A stretch of 64,000 nt of DNA from Morinoia aosen. Taxonomy: Eukaryota; Arthropoda; Malacostraca; Amphipoda; Talitridae. The stretch is from assembly GCA_030386875.1 (NCBI GenBank), contig CM059558.1:4473501-4537500 (forward strand), read 5' to 3'. Both the position numbers and the translations under genes were made by a program. This document shows, piece by piece, positions 42,100 through 53,344 of the stretch. A model generated the notes under the pieces. That model did no database searches. It saw only the letters and a program-made list of their open reading frames with translations, and was not told the DNA's origin. The stretch's first letter is position 1. Each line of letters starts with the position of its first letter.

Positions 42100-45000
42100 T
42101 AATAAAAATAATGAGCAGTATTTAAGTGCCTTGCTAGACAGCGGTTCAGAAAAATGCCTAATAAGTTACAAGCAGGTTAAGAACTTGAACGAAGAAGTTA
42201 AGCCTAGTCGTCTAATGGTGAAGGGCATTAATGGCAAAAGTAACGTTAGCGGAGAAGTAGAGTTGTCTATTACCATTCCAGGCACTAAAAAAGTGCTAAA
42301 AACTAATGCCCTTATAATAAAAGAGGCAAAGTTCAATTACGATCTAATTCTCGGCCGCGATGTGCTGAATGATGCCATAATCAATTTTAAAAATAAAACC
42401 CTGCTTTGGGAAGGTATTTCAATCCCCTTTTGTGAATTAAAAATGGAGCCGATTTTAAGCAGAGAAGCAGTGATAAAAAAAATTGTAAACAGCGACTGCC
42501 TGATATCGGAAGTTGCTATTGCGAGAAAGAGCGACAGGGTCAGTCGCCCAGCTAAAAATAGTAACTGCGGAGAGAAGAAAAAAAGTGTGACCGTGGCTGA
42601 GGCGAGACAGTGCTCACGGCGTTTGATAGTTCATTGCACTCAGGTGGAAGTACCTGGTAACTCATTGAAGGTAGTGTACGGTTTCAATAAAAAAGCAACT
42701 CCTGGAGAGTATATGATTTTGAAAAGGTGTCTTGGAAATGGAGCCTTTGTAGCTGACTCCATTGTTCGTATAGAGGACGACGGTTTGGTGCCGGTGATGG
42801 TCTTAAATGCACAAGAAGATGCGATTTATTTAACTGAGAATACGATGTTGTGCAATATTGAGTTAATTGCAGCTGATGATATTGAGAGCGAAATGTATTT
42901 GACAAGTGTTGAAACAGCACTCAGAGACGCTAATGATGTTGAAATAAATTCTGACGCAGTGTCGGATACGATGCAGGTTGTCACGGCTGGTGGTGGAATT
43001 AAGACCATAGCTGAAGGAAAACTTGGGTTGAATGCTGACGCTCGCGGTAGAAATCAATTTCTCGAGGGAGTTGATGACGAGGAGTTGGGAGTTAATGCAC
43101 AAGTAGGTGTATCGTGTGGAGGAAATCAGGAAGCACGACGTGGGTTAACTAATGATGATGTTTCTTGCGACGTTGAGGGAATGCAGTTACCTCTAGTAAA
43201 ATTATTAAATGAATTTCGAGATGTAGTTACTCTAGAAGGTGAGACTATAGGTGTTACAAATATTATGAAGCACCGAATTCAGTTGAAACCGGATGCACCT
43301 GTACTAAATTTAGCCCCTTACCGTATTCCCCACAAATATCAGGAAGAGGTGATGAAAATTACGGATGACATGCTTTCGCAGGGAATAATTGAAGATTCTA
43401 GTTCAGACTTCAATTTTCCTGTCATCGTGGTTAAGAAAAAATCAGGGGACCTTCGTCCCGTTATAGGTTTCCGTGCGCTAAATAAAATAGTAGTGAAAGA
43501 AAGTTATCCGATACCTAGGATAGACGAAATATTGTCGACCTTGGGAGGTAACGCGTGGTTTACTAATTTGGACCTTCGCTCGGCCTTTCATCAAATTGAA
43601 TAAGAACAAGAGAGTAGGAAATTCACTGCCTTCAGCATTAATTATCGGAAATTTCATTTTTGTAGAGTCCCATTTGGACTGAGTACGAGTCCGGGAGTAT
43701 TTCAAAGGGTCATGACCTCTGCCCTTGCACCTATTCTAGGAAAATTAGCATTCGTCTTTTTGGACGATATATTGGTATTTTCAAAAAATAAAAATCAGTA
43801 TTTAGCTGATATAGATAGCGTCCTTAAGATGCTGCGATCCGGTAACTTGTCATTAAAGCTTGAGAAATGTCATTTTTCAAAAAAGAAATCGAGTATTTAA
43901 GACACATTATTGCCGCGGATGGTATTAAATGTAAATATTCGCAGAAATTGCAGGACTGCCGAGCTCCTATTAATGTGAAGGAATTACAACAGTTCCTAGG
44001 TTTAGCAAATTATTTCCGTAATTTCTTACCTAATTTTGCTGAAGTAGCTCACCCTCTGTATAATCTGTTAAGAAAAGACGTTGACTATACGTGGACCGAC
44101 GAATGCCAGAAGAGTTTTGTGTTTATCAAATCTGCTCTGACGTCTGACACAGTTTTAAGACATCCTGACTACACTAAGGATTTCCACGTATTTACGGACG
44201 CGTCTAACTCTGGAATTGGAGCCGTCCTGATGCAGACGGATGATTCAAGTGATAGAATTATGAGACCTGTGGCTTATTATAGTAAAAATTTGAATTCTAG
44301 CCAGAGGCGATATTCAACTACTAATAAAGAATTTTTGCAATTTTTTCGGCTTTAAAATATTTTAAATACCTAATTACTGGATACCCTATTAAGGTCTACA
44401 CAGACCACCGCCCCTTGGCACCACTTTTCACAAAAAAATTGCCTGAAGATACTAACATGGCGCGTTGGTGTATAAACGTTCATTCGTTTGACCCAGTTGT
44501 TAAATACTTACCCGGCAAAGAAAACGTCGTAGCAGACTATCTGAGCAGATTACCTGTAAACAATGAGAAATTAACCATTAAAGAACTAGAGCGATGTGAT
44601 GCTCTGGAATCCGCGCTTGAATCAAACGTATGCATTGTGGAGACTCGGTCACAGAAAAAAAGCATGACTAGACATGAGGTAGTTGACCCGCCGCCTAGAG
44701 GCAGTGCAGACGATGCAGCAAACAAAGAGGCTCGTCCCAAGCTTCTAGACTATGTACCAAAAGAAGAGGAAATTTCTTGGACTATAAAAGAATTTATTGA
44801 CGAACAAGAAAAAGACCCATTTTGCATGGAAGTTAAGGACGCTTTACTGCACGGGAGTATTTCGAAAATTCCAGACCTACAGAAATTATTAATTTTGAAT
44901 GACATTCTATATCGACGTAGACAAATTGACTACAGACCTAGTACCATTCTAACAGCAGTGGTACCTAACTCATTGATGGGTAAAGCTATTTTAGCTATTC

Positions 45001-46010
45001 ACGCAATGTATCATACGGATGACTTGCACACATTGTTAAAGTTTAAGCTTAAATTTTTTAATCATTTGGAAAAAACAATTGTGCGAAAATTCGTAAAAGA
45101 TTGTGAAGTTTGTAAATTAATTAAAGCAAGACCTTCTGTTCCAATTAAAATTTTGACTGCTCCGATAGCTAAAGAACCGTTTGAGGTTGTATCGATCGAC
45201 CTCCTTGGGCCACTAAAGGTTACAGATAACGGGAATAAACACATTTTAGTTATTATAGACCTTTTTTCTAGGTTTTGTAGGTTGTATGCGATTTCTAATC
45301 GTCGTACGGAGATAGTAATTTCGTGTCTGAGTAATTGTTTTTCCTTGTTAGGATTCCCCAAAACTCTGATTACGGATAACGCCTTAGAATTTAAATCAGT
45401 GGCGGTCAAGCAATTCGCTAAGGTACACGCCATCGCGAAAAAAGAAGTATTGGCGTACAGTCCTCATTCCAACGCTATAGTAGAGAGAAACAATAGGAAA
45501 ATAACAAATCTACTTAAATTATATGTAAACTCGCTCCCTCATGCGGAGTGGGATCAATTGCTAGAGGTAGTTGAGAATGCATTGAACAACCCATTGAATT
45601 CTACTTTAGGCAACACCCCTAGTTTCGTAATGTTTAATCGAGACACATGTGCATACTATCAATCCGAGAATTTTGATTCTGTGACTTAAAGTTATGATGA
45701 AGAATTGGATTTGGTAAATTTTCGGGCAAAAGAAGCCGCCCGGACAGTAGAAAATATTAGAAATTTGATTATAAATAATACAACAGAGAGAAATCTATAT
45801 AGAAACATCAAACGACGTGATAAGGACGTGAACGTTGGCGATCGTGTTCTTTTGAAAAATCACGACAAAAAAACATAAATTAGAGCTGACTTGGCTTGGT
45901 CCGGCTGTGGTTCAAAAGGTCAAGCGTAATTGGGCTGAGGTTAAAATTGGTTCCAAAATTTATAAGAGTAACCTTAATCACTTGTTACCCTTGAGGAAAG
46001 TTAAACTGTG
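42100..46010 (+). pseudogene. pol region of the Ty3/gypsy element
   Basis: The domains in order are: an aspartic protease motif (LLDSGSEKCLI) near 42130; reverse transcriptase blocks (KKKSGDLRPVIGFRALNK near 43435, FLDDILVF near 43755); RNase H (VFTDASNSGIGAVL near 44190); an integrase zinc region (CEVCKLIKA) and catalytic core (DLLGPL near 45200, LITDNALEF near 45365, SPHSNAIVERNN near 45460). RNase H before integrase is the Ty3/gypsy order. The reverse transcriptase has FLDD rather than YLDD or YVDD. The region is broken in several places. Confidence 0.85.
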
Positions 46011-46763
46011 AGTTAAAATGACAAGTTCCTTCTGCTACGTTCATACCATTAACGTTTGACGGCGCAACGATTCGACGAGTTACGATTTACTATGTTACCC
46101 TTGTTTAACAATTGCGTTAAGGTTAATAATCATAGGTTAAGGAGTTTTGCTGCGTTAATCTGCGTTGTGTTCATAATATTCCCAGTAACCCGTATATTAT
46201 ATTTTATGTGTTATGTTTACAACGGTTTGTACCGCGTTGTTTAGGTTAATCTGGCATAATACTTGATGTTACCCTGAGGTTAAAGGGAATGTGTAACTGT
46301 CTGTTTTAACCTTGAGGGTTGATAACCCTTGTCTCTAAGTCGCTTTATTTGCTTGATCCAAATTCGCTTACAACGTTAAATTCATAGTCTGGAGGTGTCG
46401 CTGAATTGACATTTTTTAATAGTGAGCGGATTCTCCGACTGCCAAATGCAATCGCTGAGGCGGCAGTTCATCCTGTGAGATGGGTTGGTTTGACGCTGCG
46501 GCGTATTTCACAGTGTGATTTTTATGTTTTTTTCAGCCGGTATGGTCGGCGATCAGCAAAATTTAATTTAGAATTCACACACTGGTTGGTGGCTACCCGA
46601 CCAACGTGTTTCATGAACTTTATAATGAACATTTATCATGAAGGTTTATCATTTTAAGAAAATTTTTAGGTTTGCGAGTTAGGGTGTTCTGTTTTTATAT
46701 TGGTCATGCTAATCGGTTCTGTATCTTTCCTTTTCAGGGGCAAGAGCTCGGAGAGTACCAGCG

Positions 46764-47057
46764 ATGGGTAATGCCGAGAGCTCAATCGATGTGGACACCT
46801 TGGTGAACGCCTTGTCTACACATTCGTCCAATGTGAACGAGCAATGGGTGCGGGACAATTCCGTTACCCGAATGGAGCTGTTGCCGGATAACGTGACGGA
46901 TATAGTCCTGATGTTGCTTATATTAGTGACAATGGGGCTAGCGACAGTGCTCTATCACCTACAGAAACAGGTGAAGGCACTAACTGTCGCACAGCGCGAG
47001 GATTTTATGCGCGCTATATCGCGAGGGAGGCCGCCGAGGGGCAATCAGGACCCATAA
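46764..47057 (+). CDS. Small membrane-type open frame of the gypsy element
   Basis: A 97-residue open frame between pol and the 3' LTR begins MGNAESS, an N-myristoylation-type start. It has one strong hydrophobic segment (IVLMLLILVTMGLATVLYHL, about residues 48-67) and a basic C-terminus (SRGRPPRGNQDP). I do not recognise it, and it does not look like an envelope protein: there is no signal peptide or cysteine-rich ectodomain. A membrane-attached accessory protein of the element is an inference from layout only. Confidence 0.45.
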   Translation: MGNAESSIDVDTLVNALSTHSSNVNEQWVRDNSVTRMELLPDNVTDIVLMLLILVTMGLATVLYHLQKQVKALTVAQREDFMRAISRGRPPRGNQDP

Positions 47058-48672
47058 CGGTCAACGTCGCAAGAGACCTCGTGATAGTGAACTTGCCTAG
47101 CGTTAGGCGGGCAGGACGTCCACGGGAAGGGGGACGACATTGCCGTCCCTGTCCCTCTGCAAGTGTGCGGCGGGAAATTTGAAAAATTTTGAAATTTGGG
47201 AAGTTTGAAAAATGATTGAAGTGAAATTTGCCATAATTGTGAAATTTCCCCGTGAATTAATTTGAATAAGTGATAAATGCTAACCGCGCTAGTGGAAGGT
47301 TAGGAAAATTGGAAAATGAGGAATCGCAAGAAAAATGCGAGTATATATTCATTTCAATGTAATCGTTGATGTAACAATCGCCATGTAATCTTAAGTTTAA
47401 GGTTGCTGTATGCTTTTTCTAATGCCGACGCGCAATTTCTTATAAAATTTTAATCATTTCAATTATCAAATTATTGAAATTATTTTTAAAGGCTGTTTCT
47501 GTTTTAAACATGATGTGTTTTTTTTGTTGTTTCCAATACGTCCCATGTTTTTAATATGTAAATTGAATTTCGGTAACTTCAACGTGTTGATGTGTAACTG
47601 GCGGAATTTGTTTTTAAAATTGAAGGGAATTATTCTTTTTTGGTTACGTGATGTAACAAGATGTAACGGTTTTTATTCTATACATTTTCATGATCGGAAA
47701 TTATTGCTTTAGATGCGTTGTACCAAAAATAAGTGGCGTTGTTTTATTTCTTACCTTGTTCTTCCTGCTGTCGACGTGCTGCCGTTTATGCACGGTAAGT
47801 CAGTTGAGTGCTTTTGCTTGTTTGGGTTATTGCTTTTAGCTGTTTTTGTAAGCAAATATACCTGCTAAGTTGTGTGCTTTACATTATCTTATGATAATCG
47901 CTGTTCTTTATATTATCCGGTGTAACCATAGCTGTAAGGAGTGGAGGTTTTTAAATTTTTTTTTTGTGATTAATGATGTGTTTTTAACAGTTACTAAACT
48001 ATTTACCTATTTTGCGGTGTTTGCAGTGCATAAATTTTTCGAGGTAATTCTATAAGTTGCAGTATTATTTTTTTTAGCGTTTTAATATAAATAAAAATCG
48101 TTAATGTACTAATGGTATTGGCGAATGTTTTTTTTATTTTCTTAACATCGGGTTCTGCGGTTGATAATTTTTTTAACTAGGGCATTGTTTTTTTTGTGCG
48201 TTATATCATTCGTTGTTTAATTAAGTTGTTTAATTATGCGTTGTTTAAGGTTTATTTCACATTAATTAAGGTTTTTTTCACATGTTTCGAGTTGCTCAAT
48301 TTTCGTACAGGGCATTATACTCACTTTGTTTCGCTTTTAGCTGCCCTCGTCTTCGCTTGTATCGCTTAGTTTCGATAACTAAAAATGCTACTTGGTTGGT
48401 GTGTTGTAAATTTTTATTTTAAGGTTGGTGCTTGCATTTTATTTTTCAAATAATATGAACTGCGAGATAATTTAACGTAAACGATCGATTTTGTTTGAGT
48501 AATAGCTCGCATTATTTTTTTTAATAAATTTTGTTAACTTTTATTGTTAACTGCGTGTTAATTTGTTTAACGGTATTCGTTCGTTTTGCGAATTTTTTTT
48601 TTGGGGGGTTCTTGTTAACCACGTTTTAAATCTGAACTTATCTCTCATCCTATGGGTCGTAGGGGGGTGTGA
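47058..48672 (+). other. Non-coding 3' part of the gypsy element
   Basis: AT-rich 1.6 kb between the small open frame and the 3' LTR, with many homopolymer T runs and no domain seen. CATCCTATGGGTCGTAGGGGGG, a purine-rich tract, directly precedes the 3' LTR and fits a polypurine tract. Confidence 0.55.
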
Positions 48673-48848
48673 TGTGCGCGAGCGATGTTGCCTGATGTCT
48701 GTATCTTGATATCTGTGTCTTGACCGCACCTTTATAAGCCGTGCTTGTCGAGGCTGAGGTGCTCAAGCATTCATAATCCTACCTGCTGCCAACTCACCTG
48801 GCCAGTAAACTCTACCGCCAAGTCCCATCGTGTTTACTTGCCCCGCAT
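48673..48848 (+). repeat. 3' LTR of the Ty3/gypsy element
   Basis: 176 bp, identical by eye to the 5' LTR. It is followed by the target duplication ATATG (48849-48853). Confidence 0.9.
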
Positions 48849-48853
48849 ATATG

Positions 48854-49477
48854 TACAAAAATGCACAACACTGATTCTTCGTCATTATAATAGGTGGAAT
48901 CGAAATTTTGGTGTGCATTCAGCCAGCACTTCTCTATGACATTTTTATATGTCATAATATTTCATTTAGGTCTGTTGGCTCGCCCTTTGCTTCCGGCTTT
49001 ATTGGAGAACTGTGGTTACTTCTGCGGTGTGTGTGTGGTATGTTTTCCAGAATGTGTGTGGTGGGTTTTTGGTATGTGTGAAAATGTTGAAGAAAGCTCA
49101 TGTATTGGTAGGTTTTTCTGTAACTTATTTTCAAATTAATATCATTAGCTTAATTTGAATTTATTACGACGTAGCAACATCGATCCTCCGACAGTCAACT
49201 GTCACGATCGTGAGTTTTGTGACCGGCACTCTGGCCCCAAGTCTGTTTAGGCTCTGGCTGTCTGATCGGTCTGGCTGCTACACATTCGCATTGTACGCAG
49301 ATGACGTTCGCTATATTTTGCTATTATATTAAAAATGGTGGTATATCGGTAATGAGTTATTGATAATTGACAAAACTATATATGACAAGTTTGCCTAAAT
49401 ATTCTGTAACTGTATGCTGCTCTGTTTCTTCTCAATTACTAATTATATTCATTCATGCTTCGTTTTATGCTCACAGA
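48854..49477 (+). other. Interior of hAT remnant D, mostly unassigned
   Basis: At 49165-49320 the plus strand reads TGTLAPSLFRLWLSDRSG and then FALYADDV, which resembles the palm motif of a LINE reverse transcriptase; this is short and uncertain. The rest shows no motif. Confidence 0.3.
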
Positions 49478-49806
49478 AAGGGAGAATTGAAGATGCAGAA
49501 GTTTTAAAACTAAAATCGACAGATAAGCTTTCCACTGCTACTTCATCAAGACAAAGTAAAGGAAGTAGTTTGTACAAAAAAAGAAAATCAAAACTGAGAA
49601 AGAATAATACCTAATGTATTGCATATGGGCTTACCTTTGTGGTGAAAAAACGTTGGATTGGAGTACCCGAGTGTGTCATCTGTCAAGATATACTCTCCAA
49701 TGAAGGTATGAAACCATCGAAACTATCTAAACATTTACACCACAAGGGAAATTTCACTGTTTCCTTGAACAATTTTACTGGTGCTGGACTTAATTATCTT
49801 TATGTG
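49478..49806 (+). pseudogene. BED-finger N-terminal exon of a hAT transposase
   Basis: After an acceptor-like TTTTATGCTCACAG the frame reads KKRKSKLRKNNT, a stop (TAA at 49612), CIAYGLTFVV, then VPECVICQDILSNEGMKPSK and LSKHLHHKGNF. C-x2-C...H-x4-H with LSNE..KPSKL is the BED zinc finger of hAT transposases of the ZBED/SCAND3 group, which binds the transposon ends. The stop and the absence of the catalytic and dimerisation regions show it is dead. The frame ends at 49806 soon after the finger. Confidence 0.7.
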
Positions 49807-50107
49807 TGAATTGTGCTTCGTGAAGGGAACATCTAATAGACAAGGATTTGATAAAGATTACTTGCTCGCAGCAAGTACTCTAGCCCACCCACACCTTCCC
49901 GTGGTGGTACCGTTAGTATACCCACTTGGAGTTGTCTACTCGTTACATATAGTATCTGTAAAATTGATAACTATGTGCTCATAGGATTATTTATTAGTGT
50001 TGTCAGTGGGTAAAACCAACGTGGGGGGCGCCCACTAACATATGTTTTTTTTAGCTTTGCGTATTTATTTTCATTCTGTATCTTGTAAGAAAAAACAAAC
50101 TAAATCT

Positions 50108-50950
50108 AAAAAAGTATTATAAATAAAGCACACGACCCTGGTCCCGGGAGTTCAGTGCTCCGAGGATCAGGCAGAATGGCGAGGGGAGGCAAAGGATCGC
50201 AACCCAGCCAGAGAAACTCTGCGGGGGATCGGAAGACGTCCGCAAGGGAGCAAAAGAAGTCATCCGCTAAACCCAATGAGATAAAATCGATCAGGACGCC
50301 GGTTGCTGAACATGCAAGTGGAACCAAAAGCAGCACATCGCTTTGTTCGACCTCTGCAGCAGTCGCGGGCCGTCAGATTGGGGAACGGGAGCAACAGGGG
50401 GACACGTCTGCTTGAATCACCAATATCGAGAGCAATATCGACCAAGTCATGAAGTGCCTGGATGGGGTGCTGCCGGAGCGTTATGTCGTTCGGGTAAACA
50501 CAACGAGCCATGCCTCTGGTGCACCCAGCCTAATCTCCAATGAAGAAAAAATCAAGAAGCTAGAGAATACCATTAAAGAAATAACCAATGTAATATCCTC
50601 CCTATCTTCCTCTGGAGGACTGAAGAGCTGAATCAACTCTCCAAGACAGAAAGATAAAACAAGTTCATTCCTTTGGATTTTGCAAAATAGCCACCACCGC
50701 CAGTATTCACGCGCTTTCACAGCATGAAATTTGCACCAGAAACGAAGCGTGAAATCGACCCTTACTCGATTAAAAAGTCAATTGTGGCTCTGACAAAATC
50801 GCCACCGCAATCCATAACCACCAGCGGCAAAGACAGCTTCACCCTTGAGGTAAGAAACGAGAGCCAAGGCCAAACACTCATGACCATCACACACATAAAC
50901 TCAATACCGTGCAAGGTCCTTCCCCACCCAAAACTCAACAAATCAAAAAG
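50108..50950 (+). pseudogene. I-clade LINE fragment: ORF1 N-terminal part
   Basis: From 50176 the frame reads MARGGKGSQPSQRNSAGDRK, Lys- and Ser-rich, with an in-frame TGA at 50413 and a predicted coiled coil (EEKIKKLENTIKEITNVIS, about 50540-50600). After a frame change, FAPETKREIDPYSIKKSIVA ...LPHPKLNKSK (50727-50950) matches the RNA-binding domain that precedes the zinc knuckles in I-type LINE ORF1. The match stops at about 50950, where a second LINE begins. It is 3'-truncated by that insertion or by rearrangement. Confidence 0.6.
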
Positions 50951-51494
50951 ACTAACCCTCCCTGTACACCCTGTCCTTGTCGTGGGGGGAGGGCTTGCGC
51001 GTCCCTGTGAAGTGCAGGGCAAGCTGACAAGGTGCAACCATGTCAGGCGGGCCTGCACCGAGGGACCTGACTAATGGGGTGGCATCGGTTTAAATGGCTT
51101 TGATTTGGACCCCAACTGGATCTTCCTTTGACCACCCCCTATAATGACTACAACTCTGGAGGAGACCTAGTCTAGGCTTTTTCAGTTTCAACCGAGTCAA
51201 TTGCAGCCAGGGATAGCCGAGGGAGCCCCGGGGTCGGTTGGTGGCTGTTTAAACGTGGTAGTGCGGAGTGGCGCCCGTTCCTGCTATTAGTCAAGCGCAG
51301 CATCCGATTTAAATTCGTGGGCTTTTGAAGCTATATAGCGTGAAAGAGTGGTCCAGCTGGCACTGCGTGTGCCTGGCTTCAGGGATCCCATTGTTGTAGG
51401 CCTAACATGATTGCCTGCTTGACGTGCGAATGACACCTAAAGAACCTTTTTCAAGGAACCCCCTCAAACTGCGCCACTGACGACCCGGATTCAA

Positions 51495-53325
51495 ATGGAC
51501 CTTACTTCCGAAATTCCCTCTCAAGAGCTGTTACCGCAGCTGCCATCGCAAGTTCCCCCTGCGAGTGGAAGGGCTGCAGGCGGACATCAATATGCCAATG
51601 AACTTACAATGCAACCCTATCAACGCCCAGCTATGAAAACTGACGCAGCCAATGTTCCTGGTGGGAGATGGGGAAACCAGCCTCGCCGTGGAGGCCGCCG
51701 CAGCAGGCAACTGCACCTCTTGGCTGCTGACACCCATGATCCGATTCTTCCGACAGAATGCAAACGGTTTTTTAACATCAAAGCTAACGACGGCTCGCCC
51801 TTGACCCATATAGATGTTATTGTAGCCCACCGTGATCTGTGCCGAGGGCTGGGAGGAAGACCGGCCAAGATCACGGAGACTCGTGGAAGTGGCCTCTTGG
51901 TGGAGGTGCGCAACCAGGACCAAAGCCTTGCCATCTTGTGCATCCGTAAATTGGCTGGTGTGAGTATTGAGGTGACTGCACATGGTAGCCTAAATGAAAG
52001 TAAGGGCACCATCTAGAATGCAAACCACCCACAATACACTGATGAGCGCCTTTTAGAAGAGTTGCAGCAGTGTGGAGTTAAGGCCCTGCCGAATGAAGAG
52101 ACTGGAAAATGGCATTTTAGTTCCCACTCCCATATACATTCTCACGTTCGACCGGTGGCCTCTCCTTCAGTCGGTGGACATTGGTTGGACGAGGTGTAGT
52201 GTACGGCAGTACATCCCAAAGCCACGCCGTTGTTTTAAGTGCCAAAAATATGGTCACGGAGCAAAGACGTGCCGATCTCTGTGGAGCGTATGTGCTAACT
52301 GTGCTCAAGATCAGCACGAGCCGCCATGCGACCGACCTCCAATGTGCCCAAACTATGATAAGCAGCACTCTGCTGGGTCCCGGGACTGCTTCTATTACAA
52401 AATGGAAGAGGAGGTGCTTGCCACGCAGACGACTCAAAGGCTAAGTTATGGAGAAGCGAGACGATTAGTTAGCAGCAGGTACATCACCGGTGGTACATCA
52501 AACGATGAAAGAGTGCAGGCCCCTCAGAGAAGACCAAGTGTTCTGACGACTGTGCGCCCAGTGGGACCATATGGAAACTCTGGTGCAGCTAGCCGAGAGC
52601 CCACTGCCGCTGCGGGCAGTTCGATGCGTGCTGCGGGCCGCTCTGATATGAACAGATCACAGCATGGTACTTGACCAGCGCAGACTCTCATACCCTCTTT
52701 TGCTGATGCTCTGATCGATTTGCAGCCAAGCCTTCCGAATGTTGAATTTTTCACGGGCGCTGTTGCCCCTACTGTCTCGAGAAAACGTGTCCCGAGCGCA
52801 ACGTCACCTCTTACTGGCGCTGCCTCAGCAAAAGTGGCGAGAGCTTTGATGGGAAAAGTCTGGAATAGAGGTCGACCACAGTACAAACGAAACAGCATGG
52901 TAAGCGGCAGGACCGACGACGTGTCGCCGGTGCCTGGGGAGGACGTGCAGCCATCTAGTGGCATGGGTTGTGCCCCGGACCCGGTGGTGGCTCAAACTGA
53001 TGAGGATCCTGCAGCTCCGCGACGTTCTGATGTAAGACGCGACTCACTGACCTGTCGTGGTACTGATAGCACCCGACCGAGCCGTGATGTCATCGTGAAG
53101 CGCGACTCCGTAGCGCAGCGCGTTCGTTCGCTGGATCGCGTGGTCACCGTACCCGAGGCCGTTTCTTCCCACTTGTCAAAAGTTTGTCCAACATCAAAAC
53201 CTACCTCAATGCCCCCTCCCAAAGTGCCTCTGCATGTATGGGGCAATAAACCTGGCCAGCATAATCCGCCATCTTTGCTAAAATTACCATATCCCAAAAA
53301 GAAACACCCGGAAGATAAAACCTAA
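51495..53325 (+). pseudogene. LINE ORF1 (RNA-binding, CCHC knuckles)
   Basis: ORF1 proteins coat the LINE RNA. Seen here: MDLTSEIPSQELLPQLPSQ (51495), then an RNA-binding domain ending GSLNESKGTI, a TAG at 52014, and after a frame change the knuckle region CFKCQKYGHGAKTC, CANC...HEPPC and CPNYDKQHSAGSRDC (52225-52390), followed by LSYGEARRLV. The third knuckle has CPNY, its second cysteine replaced. A TGA at 52672 interrupts a Pro- and Ser-rich tail that stays open to 53325. It is at least one frame change and two stops away from intact. Confidence 0.75.
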
Positions 53326-53344
53326 TAGTGACATTTGATGCAAA

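Larger units (their letters stand above)
38686..48848 (+). mobile_element. Ty3/gypsy LTR retrotransposon, young but broken
   Basis: The element spans 10.2 kb between two 176-bp LTRs and is flanked by ATATG on both sides (38681-38685 and 48849-48853). The LTRs look identical by eye, so insertion was recent. In order it has a gag region, a pol region (protease, reverse transcriptase, RNase H, integrase: the Ty3/gypsy order) and a small membrane-type open frame before the 3' LTR. A SINE copy lies upstream of gag. The coding regions carry roughly five interruptions, so this copy is a recent fossil. It sits inside hAT remnant D. Confidence 0.9.
38605..49990 (+). mobile_element. hAT transposon remnant (D), split by a Ty3/gypsy element
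   Basis: 38605 starts CAGTGGTTCTCAAACTTGGG followed by CCCTAGGGGGTCTGCG, a terminal sequence typical of hAT elements. The LTR element at 38686-48848 entered only 81 bp inside. The remainder carries the N-terminal part of a BED-finger transposase at 49478-49800. No right terminus was found; later LINE insertion or deletion probably removed it. The transposase catalytic domain is missing, so the element is dead. Confidence 0.65.
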
